Shown: piece after piece, positions 15,295 to 21,921 of the stretch
Layout: every line of letters starts with the position of its first letter
Position numbering within the stretch: the first letter of the stretch is position 1
Origin: JACTUC01 sp964477685
Lineage (GTDB): Archaea; Thermoproteota; Methanomethylicia; Methanomethylicales; Methanomethylicaceae
Length of the DNA: 31,440 nucleotides
Assembly (NCBI GenBank): GCA_964477685.1
Contig: CAYZHK010000008.1
Location: forward strand, 1 to 31,440
Reading direction: 5' to 3'
The notes under the pieces: generated by a model
What the model was told of the DNA's origin: nothing
Databases searched by the model: none
What the model saw: the letters and a program-made list of their open reading frames with translations, nothing else
Position numbers and translations under genes: made by a program

Positions 15295-16274
15295 GGCACT
15301 TCCACCTCTTCGAGCCGCCATTTTGGCCTGATGAAGCTCTCTTCCACCGCCACGACCTCCCCCTCCCTCAGCCCGAGGTACCCGGTCCAGGCTATCATGG
15401 CCCCATTGTCCCCAGCCAGCTCCGCAGGGACGACATGGAACCTGGCAGAATGCTCGCTGCAGACAGACTGGAGCATCGCCTGGAGGCGCCTGCTCCGGGC
15501 CACGCCTCCCGTGAGGAGCATGGAGGGTTTCTCGGTGTGCGCAAGGGCCCTCTCGGTCACCTCCGAGAGCATGCCATAGGCAACCTCCAGGAGGCTCAGG
15601 CTCAGGTCCCTTGGGTCCGCCTTGCCGATCATCCTTGTGGCCATTGTCAGCAGGCCCGAATAGGAGACATCCTGCCCCTTCACCACGTAGGGCAGCGGGA
15701 TGAAGCGCTTCCCTTCCGCTGCCAGGGACTCGAGCTTGGGAACGCCGGGGTGGGGGAGTTCAAGGGCCCTGGCGAAGGCGTCCAGGCAATTGCCCAGGGC
15801 GATGTCGAGGGTCTCGCCGAAGATCCTGTACCTCCTGTCCGAGTAAGCCGAGACGATGGTGTTGCCCCCCGAGGCATAGACGACGAGGGGGTCGTCCTCG
15901 TGGCACGCCACCCGCCCGATCTCGATGTGGGCCAGGGAATGGTTCACCGGGACGAGGGGCTTCTGCCCTTCCAGTGCGAGGGTCCTTGCGATGGTGGCAC
16001 CCGTCCGCAGGCAGGGCCCCAAGCCCGGCCCCATGGAGAAGGCAATGGCATCCAGCCCTGAGAGGCGCATTCCTGCGGCGCTGAGCGCTTCATGGACCAC
16101 TGAGGCAGCAGCTGTGGCATGGAACTGGCTGGCCTCCCGCGGGTGGATGCCCCCAGATTTGGGAACGTATTCGGACTTTACATTGGAAAGAACCTTCCCC
16201 TCTGAGGAGACGATGCCGCACCCGAAGGTGTGGGCAGTGCTCTCTATGCCCAGCACGTGAAGCACTGAGCTCAT
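15282..16274 (-). CDS. kae1: KEOPS catalytic subunit Kae1
   Basis: 330 residues of the TsaD/Kae1/Qri7 ASKHA family. Visible are VLGIESTAHTFGCGIV, SGGIHPREASQFHA, MGPGLGPCLRTG, the metal-binding HxxxH in VNHSLAHIEIG, VYASGGNTIVSAY, the LTGGVARSRRL stretch and the metal-binding aspartate in ELAGDNGAMIAW. It transfers threonylcarbamoyl from threonylcarbamoyl-AMP to A37 of tRNA. ATG 16274 gives the normal start; a GTG at 16295 would overlap the eS31 gene. It lies 13 nt after eS31 and overlaps Bud32 by 13 nt. Confidence 0.95.
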   Translation of the reverse strand: MSSVLHVLGIESTAHTFGCGIVSSEGKVLSNVKSEYVPKSGGIHPREASQFHATAAASVVHEALSAAGMRLSGLDAIAFSMGPGLGPCLRTGATIARTLALEGQKPLVPVNHSLAHIEIGRVACHEDDPLVVYASGGNTIVSAYSDRRYRIFGETLDIALGNCLDAFARALELPHPGVPKLESLAAEGKRFIPLPYVVKGQDVSYSGLLTMATRMIGKADPRDLSLSLLEVAYGMLSEVTERALAHTEKPSMLLTGGVARSRRLQAMLQSVCSEHSARFHVVPAELAGDNGAMIAWTGYLGLREGEVVAVEESFIRPKWRLEEVEVPWRG

Positions 16275-16287
16275 AGGGCGACTGCCT

Positions 16288-16452
16288 TTAGGCACGGATG
16301 AATTCGGTGAAGCCGCAGTAGCCGCAGGCCCACCGGGGCGTCGGTTTGCTGTGCTTGGCCATGGTCCTTCCGCAGCGAGAGCACTTCTTGTTCTTTGATT
16401 TTATGGTGTTTGTGGCATAATCAACCTCGTAGAGGTCAGAGGGTTTGGTCAT
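16288..16452 (-). CDS. rps27ae: 30S ribosomal protein eS31 (S27ae)
   Basis: A 54-residue zinc-ribbon protein. The start ATG 16452 gives MTKPSDLYEVDY, followed by two CxxC pairs (KCSRCGRT at about 24-27 and WACGYCGF at about 42-46) that bind one zinc ion. Length and spacing match archaeal eS31, equivalent to the ribosomal half of the eukaryotic ubiquitin-S27a fusion. It lies 11 nt after eS24 and 13 nt before Kae1, the usual archaeal gene order. Confidence 0.93.
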   Translation of the reverse strand: MTKPSDLYEVDYATNTIKSKNKKCSRCGRTMAKHSKPTPRWACGYCGFTEFIRA

Positions 16453-16463
16453 GGCAATTTCCC

Positions 16464-16856
16464 CTAGGTCACCTTGGTGCCGGTCGCAGCCTTCTCTTCG
16501 GTCGGCTTGGCGGCGGCTGCCCTGGCAGCAATCTGCGCGTTGAGGGCGTTCTTCCGCTCTTCCCGTGAGAGGTTCCTCAGCTGGACGTAGTTGGGCTCTA
16601 TCACCTTGCCCCTCTCGTCATTTTCATAAACATGAACCTTGGAGACGGATATGTTCGTCCCGTAGGATGACAGGGTGCTCTTGACGAAGACCCTCTCGAT
16701 GGGCACCTTGAGAGAGGAGGCCACTGCCTTCCTCACGGCATCCCTCTTCGGCGTGGACTTGGATGCGATCTCTATCTTGAGCTCGCGCCTCTCCGCCAAC
16801 GGGTTGGCCCTGTCCTCGATAATCGACATCTGATATTCAGTCTCTTGGGCTGACAT
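16464..16856 (-). CDS. rps24e: 30S ribosomal protein eS24
   Basis: 130 residues. The core matches eS24: IIEDRANPLAERRELKIEI, TPKRDAVRKAVASSLKVPIERVFVK, SYGTNISVSKVHVYENDERGKVIEP. The C terminus has a short alanine- and lysine-rich tail (AARAAAAKPTEEKAATGTKVT), longer than in many archaea. It is the first gene of the eS24-eS31-Kae1-Bud32-RdgB series. A TATA-like box lies about 40 nt upstream. Confidence 0.94.
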   Translation of the reverse strand: MSAQETEYQMSIIEDRANPLAERRELKIEIASKSTPKRDAVRKAVASSLKVPIERVFVKSTLSSYGTNISVSKVHVYENDERGKVIEPNYVQLRNLSREERKNALNAQIAARAAAAKPTEEKAATGTKVT

Positions 16857-16894
16857 CGTTCCACATCCGTTTCGGACTAGAAAAAGAAGAACCC

Positions 16895-16904
16895 CCTTTT
16901 TAGC
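16895..16904 (-). promoter_or_regulatory. TATA-like box of the eS24-KEOPS operon
   Basis: GCTAAAAAGG on the - strand, about 40-48 nt before the eS24 ATG. It would drive the long eS24-eS31-Kae1-Bud32-RdgB run. Confidence 0.4.
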
Positions 16905-17067
16905 TTTCCTGTGAAGGCTCCTGAGGTCGCGGATGCAGGCTCAGCCACTCTCAGCACGACAGTTGATGGTAGCAATCGGGGGCCTGGAGACCCGGAAGGT
17001 CGCGCCCATCCCCAGACGAAGCGGTGTCTTCCTGTCGATCGGATCCAGATGAGGAGGGCACCCCAAG

Positions 17068-17077
17068 CTTTTTATGA
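17068..17077 (+). promoter_or_regulatory. TATA-like box of glutamate dehydrogenase
   Basis: CTTTTTATGA about 45 nt before the TTG start, within GC-rich DNA. The inverted arms AAGCTT/GAAGCTT around it may be a coincidence or an operator. Confidence 0.4.
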
Positions 17078-17116
17078 AGCTTCGGCTGTCTAGATAAAAG
17101 ATTGGGGTGCAGCTAA

Positions 17117-18358
17117 TTGTCTGAAAACCCATATCAAATGGCTGTTGCTCAGCTTGAAAAGAGCGCAGAGATAATGAAACTTGACCCGAACATATTGGAG
17201 TGTCTCAAATACCCGAAGAGGGTTCTTTCGGTTTTTATTCCGGTCCGTATGGATAATGGGAAGATCAAGGTATTCAGGGGGTTCAGGTCCCAGCACAGTG
17301 ATGCCCTTGGCCCTTTCAAAGGCGGGATCAGGTACCATCCGAACGTGACCATGGACGAGGTGATGGCCCTCTCCATCTGGATGACGTGGAAGTGCTCTGT
17401 TGCCAACCTGCCGTATGGAGGGGGAAAGGGTGGCGTGATCTGCAACCCGAAGGAGATGAGCCTGGGCGAGATAGAAAGGCTCTCCAGGGGGTACTTCGCC
17501 GCCATATCGGGGATAGTCGGGCCAGAGAGAGATATCCCGGCGGGTGATGTCAATACCTCCTCAAGGGAGATGGCCTGGTTCATGGACGAATACAGCAGGC
17601 TTAGGGGCTACAATGTGCCGGGGACGGTAACGGGGAAACCTGTTGCCATAGGCGGCTCCGAAGGGAGGACGGAGGCCACAGGGCTGGGAGTTTCCATTAT
17701 CGGGCGGGAGGCTGCCAAGAAGCTTGGCATAGAGCTGAGGAGGGCGCAGGTTGTTGTCCAGGGCATAGGGAACGTCGGCTACTACTCAGCCAAGATGATG
17801 GAAGAGCTGGGATGCAAAACCATTGGAGTCAGCGACTCCCAGGGCGGCATCTACAACCCCGAAGGGATCAACCTCGACCATGCAGGTTCCTATAAGGAGA
17901 AGAATGGCAGCCTGAAGGGGTTCCCAGGGGTGAAGGAAATAACCAATGCGGAGCTCCTGGAGCTCAAGTGCGATATCCTCGTCCCCGCTGCCCTGGAGAA
18001 CCAGATCACGGTGAAGAACGCGGAGCGGATCAAGGCAAAGTTGGTGCTTGAGGGGGCCAATGGTCCCACAACTCCGGCGGCTGATGAGGTGCTCCACCAG
18101 ATGGGAGTAATGGTTGCCCCGGACATCCTCTGCAACGCCGGAGGGGTGAGTGTCTCATACTTCGAATGGGTCCAGAATCTGCAGAATTATTACTGGACGA
18201 AGGCAGAGGTCTACGAAAAGCTGGACAGGCTCCTCGTTACAGCATTCAACAATGTCTATGATTCCTACCTAAAATACAAGGTTGACATGAGGATGGCGGC
18301 ATACATTAGGGCGGTCAATCGCGTAGTTGAGGCAATGAAGTTCCGCGGCTGGGTATAG
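17117..18358 (+). CDS. gdhA: Glutamate dehydrogenase
   Basis: 413 residues of the hexameric Glu/Leu/Phe/Val dehydrogenase family. Visible are the N-terminal segment NPYQMAVAQLEKSAEIMKLD, substrate-binding KGGIRYHP, catalytic PYGGGKGGVICNP, PAGDVNTSSREMAWFMDEYS, the Rossmann motif VQGIGNVGYYSA, and LEGANGPTTPAAD. It interconverts glutamate and 2-oxoglutarate with NAD(P), connecting nitrogen and carbon metabolism. The start is TTG 17117: a stop codon directly precedes it, GGGGTG lies 7 nt upstream, and the next ATG would remove the normal N terminus. It is monocistronic on the + strand, facing away from the eS24 operon. Confidence 0.95.
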   Translation: MSENPYQMAVAQLEKSAEIMKLDPNILECLKYPKRVLSVFIPVRMDNGKIKVFRGFRSQHSDALGPFKGGIRYHPNVTMDEVMALSIWMTWKCSVANLPYGGGKGGVICNPKEMSLGEIERLSRGYFAAISGIVGPERDIPAGDVNTSSREMAWFMDEYSRLRGYNVPGTVTGKPVAIGGSEGRTEATGLGVSIIGREAAKKLGIELRRAQVVVQGIGNVGYYSAKMMEELGCKTIGVSDSQGGIYNPEGINLDHAGSYKEKNGSLKGFPGVKEITNAELLELKCDILVPAALENQITVKNAERIKAKLVLEGANGPTTPAADEVLHQMGVMVAPDILCNAGGVSVSYFEWVQNLQNYYWTKAEVYEKLDRLLVTAFNNVYDSYLKYKVDMRMAAYIRAVNRVVEAMKFRGWV

Positions 18359-18371
18359 ATCAGTGCCATGA

Positions 18372-18893
18372 TCAGCCTCTTTTTTCAAACTGGCTGATCA
18401 TGGAGGCTATTTTTTTCTTCGTTGGGCTGTCTGCGGTAACCACCAGCATCCCTCGGTCAGGCAATCCATAGATCACCAGGGAGCCGATCGGGGCGTAGGT
18501 TATGGCCGGCAGGGCCAGCAGGTCCTCCTCGCCCTCGACCCGGAGCATGACCTTCCGCCTCTGCCTTGGGGAGAGGGCTTTCTTTATGGAGCCGACGGCT
18601 TCGTCCGTTATTTCGCCAGCAGGGTTTTTCACAGCCGATGCCTTCACGGCTGGGAAGTCGCAGCCCATCCGCCTGGTCAGCCTGTCGAAGATGCCCAGGT
18701 CCGGGACATAGCCTGCACTGAGAAACGCATTGAGCGTGAAATCGCCCACTATTACCACCTTGGTGGGCTTCCTATTCCCAATCATCTCAATCGCTTTTGA
18801 GGCGTTGTCGGCAGGTGACCCATTAAGAAGTGTGCCGAAGGCTTCCGAAGAAAGTTCCTTCCGAAGATGGTCGGGCATCACGAGGCTGCCCAA
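18372..18893 (-). CDS. GTP-dependent dephospho-CoA kinase (DUF359)
   Basis: 173 residues of the archaeal DUF359/COG1909 family. Visible patterns are LRKELSSEAFGTLLNG, VVIVGDFTLNAFLSAGYVPDLGIFDRLTRR, AVKNPAGEITDEA, and VEGEEDLLALPAITYAPIGSLVIYGLPDRG. The family is the archaeal replacement for bacterial CoaE, phosphorylating dephospho-CoA with GTP. The GEEDL and AP-x-GS-x-V-x-YG-x-P segments are the strongest evidence. It starts at TTG 18893 or possibly at the inner ATG 18878. It lies 4 nt after the Spt4 gene; the Rpo7-Spt4-DUF359 order is a common archaeal arrangement. It converges on the glutamate dehydrogenase gene. Confidence 0.85.
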   Translation of the reverse strand: MGSLVMPDHLRKELSSEAFGTLLNGSPADNASKAIEMIGNRKPTKVVIVGDFTLNAFLSAGYVPDLGIFDRLTRRMGCDFPAVKASAVKNPAGEITDEAVGSIKKALSPRQRRKVMLRVEGEEDLLALPAITYAPIGSLVIYGLPDRGMLVVTADSPTKKKIASMISQFEKRG

Positions 18894-18897
18894 ATGG

Positions 18898-19122
18898 CTA
18901 ACGCACCTTTATGGCATATCGGCCCGCTATCTTCGCTCCTATAATGCTGGCCAAGGAAGAAGAGGGGTCGATTATCACAACGATGCCGCTCCACTCATCG
19001 GAGAATTCGCTCCCCCCGCAGGCAGGGCATTTCTTCTCATCCTCGGCGAGGATGTACTTGCACTTCCTGCAGGCATATTTTATTGACGAGACAATCTCTT
19101 TCTTCTCTTTGCTCACTTTCAC
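18898..19122 (-). CDS. spt4: Transcription elongation factor Spt4 (RpoE'')
   Basis: 74 residues with a C4 zinc ribbon: YACRKCKYILAEDEKKCPACGGSEFSDEW in outline, followed by GIVVIIDPSSSLASIIG. Spt4 partners Spt5 to close the RNA polymerase clamp and increase processivity. A short lysine/glutamate-rich N-terminal segment (MKVSKEKKEIVSS) precedes the zinc domain. The ATG overlaps the stop of Rpo7 by 4 nt. Confidence 0.93.
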   Translation of the reverse strand: MKVSKEKKEIVSSIKYACRKCKYILAEDEKKCPACGGSEFSDEWSGIVVIIDPSSSLASIIGAKIAGRYAIKVR

Positions 19123-19715
19123 ACCTTCTTCTCGTCCTTGACTGCGGGCTCCGCCGTTTCGCCCCTCGCCTTCTTCACATCGTCCTCCACCCAGGAGAGG
19201 GCTCCCAGGTAGGGCTGCCGCATGGTCATCCCTATCTTGCTCCCCCGGGACGCGCCCCCGGTGAGGCTTACGGTGATGATCCTGGACCTGACTGAGACGC
19301 CCTTCTCGAGAACGCGCTGGGACTCCTTCCCAATGAGGGCCCCCCGCTTGGTGTCGTAGGTAATGAAGTCATCAATGATCTGGGAGACGTGGACTAGGCC
19401 GTCCATCGGCCCTATCCTCACGAAAACTCCGAAGTCTGTGACCTCCACGACCTCACCCTCCACGACCTCCTGCACCTCTGGCTTGTAGGTGAGCAGGGCG
19501 AAAGAGGTCTTGTGGTAAATTCCGCCGTCGCCCGGCAGTATCTTCCCCACATTGGATACCTGGACGTCGAAGACGGCAAGTTTGGCTCCGTCCTCGCGGG
19601 TTACGTTCCCTTCGTGGGTGGCCCGCAGGACCTCTGCTGCCACCTGCTCCAAGGGCATGTTGAACTTCTCGGGCGGTATCCTGACGACGTCGTTCATGTG
19701 GAGAAGCTTGTACAT
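19119..19715 (-). CDS. rpo7: RNA polymerase subunit Rpo7 (RpoE')
   Basis: 198 residues. The N-terminal RNP-like domain (MNDVVRIPPEKFNMPLEQVAAEVL) is followed by an S1 RNA-binding domain with VVEGEVVEVTDFGVFVRIGPMDGLVHVSQI. It forms the Rpo4/7 stalk, which aids promoter opening and binds emerging RNA. The C terminus carries a charged tail (KKARGETAEPAVKDEKKV). A GGTGG ribosome site lies 8 nt upstream and a good TATA box lies at 19757-19766. Confidence 0.95.
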   Translation of the reverse strand: MYKLLHMNDVVRIPPEKFNMPLEQVAAEVLRATHEGNVTREDGAKLAVFDVQVSNVGKILPGDGGIYHKTSFALLTYKPEVQEVVEGEVVEVTDFGVFVRIGPMDGLVHVSQIIDDFITYDTKRGALIGKESQRVLEKGVSVRSRIITVSLTGGASRGSKIGMTMRQPYLGALSWVEDDVKKARGETAEPAVKDEKKV

Positions 19716-19756
19716 GGAAGGTCCACCAAAGATTTCTTGATAAGCTACTCAAAGGG

Positions 19757-19766
19757 GTATAAAAAC
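19757..19766 (-). promoter_or_regulatory. TATA box of rpo7-spt4
   Basis: GGTTTTTATACCCC on the - strand contains TTTTTATACC about 45 nt before the Rpo7 ATG, giving a leader of about 20 nt with a ribosome site. Confidence 0.5.
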
Positions 19767-19826
19767 CTTAGCCAACTGCCAGCAATGCAAGCCTTCCCGC
19801 AGGAGGCCCCCTTGGCAGGAGGAGGC

Positions 19827-20234
19827 TCAGTCATCTCCCTCGATTATGAGGCGGCCGTCCTTGAGGTACAGGACGGCTATGCCTGCGGCCCTCAGCCTCC
19901 TGCGCATGGCTGCGTCCGATGTCGCCACCGTGTGGCCTCCCTCCTTGGCAGCGGCAATTATCTCCTCGTCCACCGAGGCCTTGACCGGGCTCAGGTCGAT
20001 ATGCTCGAAGGCAGAAGCGATCTTGATGGCCAGCCTGGCAAAGCGCCCGAGCTTCCTGGACCTGCCCTGGGATATGGCCTCCAGCTCCCACAGCACCGAG
20101 GACGGCACAGCAACCCTCGTGAAGCCCATGACCCGTAGCTGGTGTACGATGTCGAAGGGCTCGGATGCGGCATTGATCAATATGTTCGTGTCCAGCAGCA
20201 CGACGGGGCCGTGGCCGTCATTGAACGAAGCCAT
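19827..20234 (-). CDS. PIN-domain ribonuclease, Fcf1/Utp24-like
   Basis: 135 residues forming a PIN domain: LLDTNILINAA at the N terminus (first acidic residue), SSVLWELEAI with a conserved glutamate, and TVATSDAAMRRRLRAAGIAVLYLKDGRLII at the C terminus with a conserved aspartate. Stand-alone archaeal PIN proteins next to aIF2 gamma resemble the Fcf1/Utp24 family implicated in rRNA processing, rather than VapC toxins; no antitoxin gene is present. The ATG overlaps the end of aIF2 gamma by 17 nt, showing operon membership. Confidence 0.85.
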   Translation of the reverse strand: MASFNDGHGPVVLLDTNILINAASEPFDIVHQLRVMGFTRVAVPSSVLWELEAISQGRSRKLGRFARLAIKIASAFEHIDLSPVKASVDEEIIAAAKEGGHTVATSDAAMRRRLRAAGIAVLYLKDGRLIIEGDD

Positions 20235-21453
20235 AGCCTATCAGGCGCCACCTTCCGGCAAGCATTCGGCTTATGGCGACCCTTGCCCCCTGCTCCACGC
20301 AAACTGGGCGCTTCAGAATGAGCTGGGCAGCATCACTGTAGGCGGCGCTGACCATCCCGACAGTCACCGAGGAGCCCACCACCAGCATCAGGTTCTCGCG
20401 GGCCTTGAGGTGCTCCACCTTCTGCATCTCCTTTGTGCCCACAACCCTCTCCAGCAGGTTCACCTTGAGTTTCAGCTCGGTCCTCGTGGCCGGCAGCGTC
20501 TTAGGCTTCCCCACAATGCTCCCCACAAGGTTGTCGGCCTTGGATAAGGACGGGTCGAGAAGGGTCCCGACGCCGACGAGCCCGCCCGGCCCCACCTCTT
20601 CAACGCTGTTGCTCCCCGACATGAGGGTCGAGATGTAGGTGAAGATTGGCTCGTAGGTGATCTTGCCGCCCTGCTCAATCTTTATGCCGGGGCGTATCTC
20701 GATCTCGTCGCCAACCCTGAACTTGCCCTGGAGCAGGGAGCCGCCCAAAACGCCACCGTGGATCTTCTCCGGCAGCGCGCCTGGCTTGTTGATGTCGAAG
20801 GACCTTGCCACGTACATCCTGGCGGGCTTGGAGGAGTCGCGTGCCGGGCTCTTGATTTTTTCTTCCAGAGTCTGGATCAGTATGTCGATGTTCGTGCTGT
20901 GGAGCGAAGACACCGGGATTATGGGGGCACCCTCTGCAATGGTGCCCTTGATGAACGCGCAGATCTGCCTGTAATTCTCCAATGCCCTTTCGCGGTCGAC
21001 GGCATCGATCTTGTTCTGGACTATGACTATATCCTTGACCCCTATTATCTGGAGTGCCACCAGGTGCTCCCTCGTCTGCGGCTGGGGGCAGTCCTCGGCT
21101 GCCGAGATGACCAGCATCGCACCATCCATCAGGGCTGCGCCGGAGAGCATGGTAGCCATAAGACTCTCGTGGCCGGGTGCATCAACAAAGGAGACCTTCC
21201 GCACGTATTCGGTGGGCACATTGTGCCTCGGGCAGGTCTTCGCCGTCATGTATGCCTCCGGAGGGGACTCCTTCGGGCAGCGGCGGAAGACAGTGTCGGC
21301 GTAGCCGAGCTTGATGGTAATGCCTCTCTTCAGTTCCTCGCTGTGGTGGGCAGCCCAGACTCCGCTCAGAGCCGCGACCAGGGTCGTCTTTCCGTGGTCC
21401 ACATGGCCGGTCAGGCCAATGTTGCACTCGGGCTGCCTTCGCTCCTCACTCAC
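20218..21453 (-). CDS. eif2g: Translation initiation factor aIF2 gamma
   Basis: 411 residues. The GTPase domain has GLTGHVDHGKTTL, switch I ELKRGITIKLGYAD, FVDAPGHESLM, and QNKIDAVDRE, followed by two beta-barrel domains (RSFDINKPGALPEKIHGGVLGGSL; GSIVGKPKTLP). It binds initiator Met-tRNA and GTP as the core of archaeal eIF2. An oddity: the zinc knuckle between switch I and G3 normally has two CxxC pairs, whereas here only RRCPKE and KTCPRH remain, one cysteine each. The start is GTG 21453, overlapping eS6 by 8 nt. Confidence 0.95.
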   Translation of the reverse strand: MSEERRQPECNIGLTGHVDHGKTTLVAALSGVWAAHHSEELKRGITIKLGYADTVFRRCPKESPPEAYMTAKTCPRHNVPTEYVRKVSFVDAPGHESLMATMLSGAALMDGAMLVISAAEDCPQPQTREHLVALQIIGVKDIVIVQNKIDAVDRERALENYRQICAFIKGTIAEGAPIIPVSSLHSTNIDILIQTLEEKIKSPARDSSKPARMYVARSFDINKPGALPEKIHGGVLGGSLLQGKFRVGDEIEIRPGIKIEQGGKITYEPIFTYISTLMSGSNSVEEVGPGGLVGVGTLLDPSLSKADNLVGSIVGKPKTLPATRTELKLKVNLLERVVGTKEMQKVEHLKARENLMLVVGSSVTVGMVSAAYSDAAQLILKRPVCVEQGARVAISRMLAGRWRLIGYGFVQ

Positions 21454-21817
21454 CCTTCTTATCTGCCTCCTCGGGTTGCTTCACCTTAAGGTTAATCTGG
21501 ACGATGTCTTCGGTGATCATGTTCCCCCTCAGAAGCTTCCTTTTCCTCTGCCCTTCGGACTTTGGATGGTAGCCTGGTGGCCCCGAAAGGAGGATTTTCC
21601 TTTTGCCGCCTCCGGCAATATCAGACCTGAGGGGCACGCCGCTCTTGTCGCTCCCCCCCGTGATGATGAGCTCCTGGCCTGAAAAGCCGAACTGCTCCCC
21701 GCTCAGCATGTCCCCGACCCTCATCCCGATCAGGGACTGGGCCTGGGCCTCAGATGCTGTAATGGTTTTCGATTTACCATCGACCGGGGTAGAGACAACG
21801 AGCTTGAATTCCACCAA
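21446..21817 (-). CDS. rps6e: 30S ribosomal protein eS6
   Basis: 123 residues matching archaeal eS6: FKLVVSTPVDGKSKT, IGMRVGDMLSGEQFGFSGQELIITGGSDKSGVPLRSD in outline, and KILLSGPPGYHPKSEGQRKRKLLRGN. It is a small-subunit protein. The start is TTG 21817, supported by GGTGATC, the full complement of the 16S tail, about 6 nt upstream; GTG 21814 is the alternative. It leads the eS6-aIF2 gamma-PIN unit, a common archaeal arrangement. Confidence 0.94.
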   Translation of the reverse strand: MVEFKLVVSTPVDGKSKTITASEAQAQSLIGMRVGDMLSGEQFGFSGQELIITGGSDKSGVPLRSDIAGGGKRKILLSGPPGYHPKSEGQRKRKLLRGNMITEDIVQINLKVKQPEEADKKGE

Positions 21818-21865
21818 TATTGATCACCGTGAACCTTTGTGTTGATAGGTCGAAGGCAAAGAGAG

Positions 21866-21875
21866 TTTATATAAC
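21866..21875 (-). promoter_or_regulatory. TATA box of the eS6-aIF2 gamma operon
   Basis: GTTATATAAA on the - strand, about 50 nt before the eS6 start, in the 104-nt gap after the aIF5B stop codon. Confidence 0.55.
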
Positions 21876-21921
21876 TTTCGCAGTGGAGGGAAGAGGCCCC
21901 TTGCCACAGGTAAGAGCCGTC

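Noticed and set aside
16905..17090. tRNA or box C/D RNA in the gdhA/eS24 spacer
   Set aside because: No T-loop GGTTCRA sequence, and C and D boxes with proper spacing could not be found.
19827..20234. PIN protein as a VapC toxin
   Set aside because: No VapB-like partner is present, and it overlaps aIF2 gamma in a housekeeping operon.
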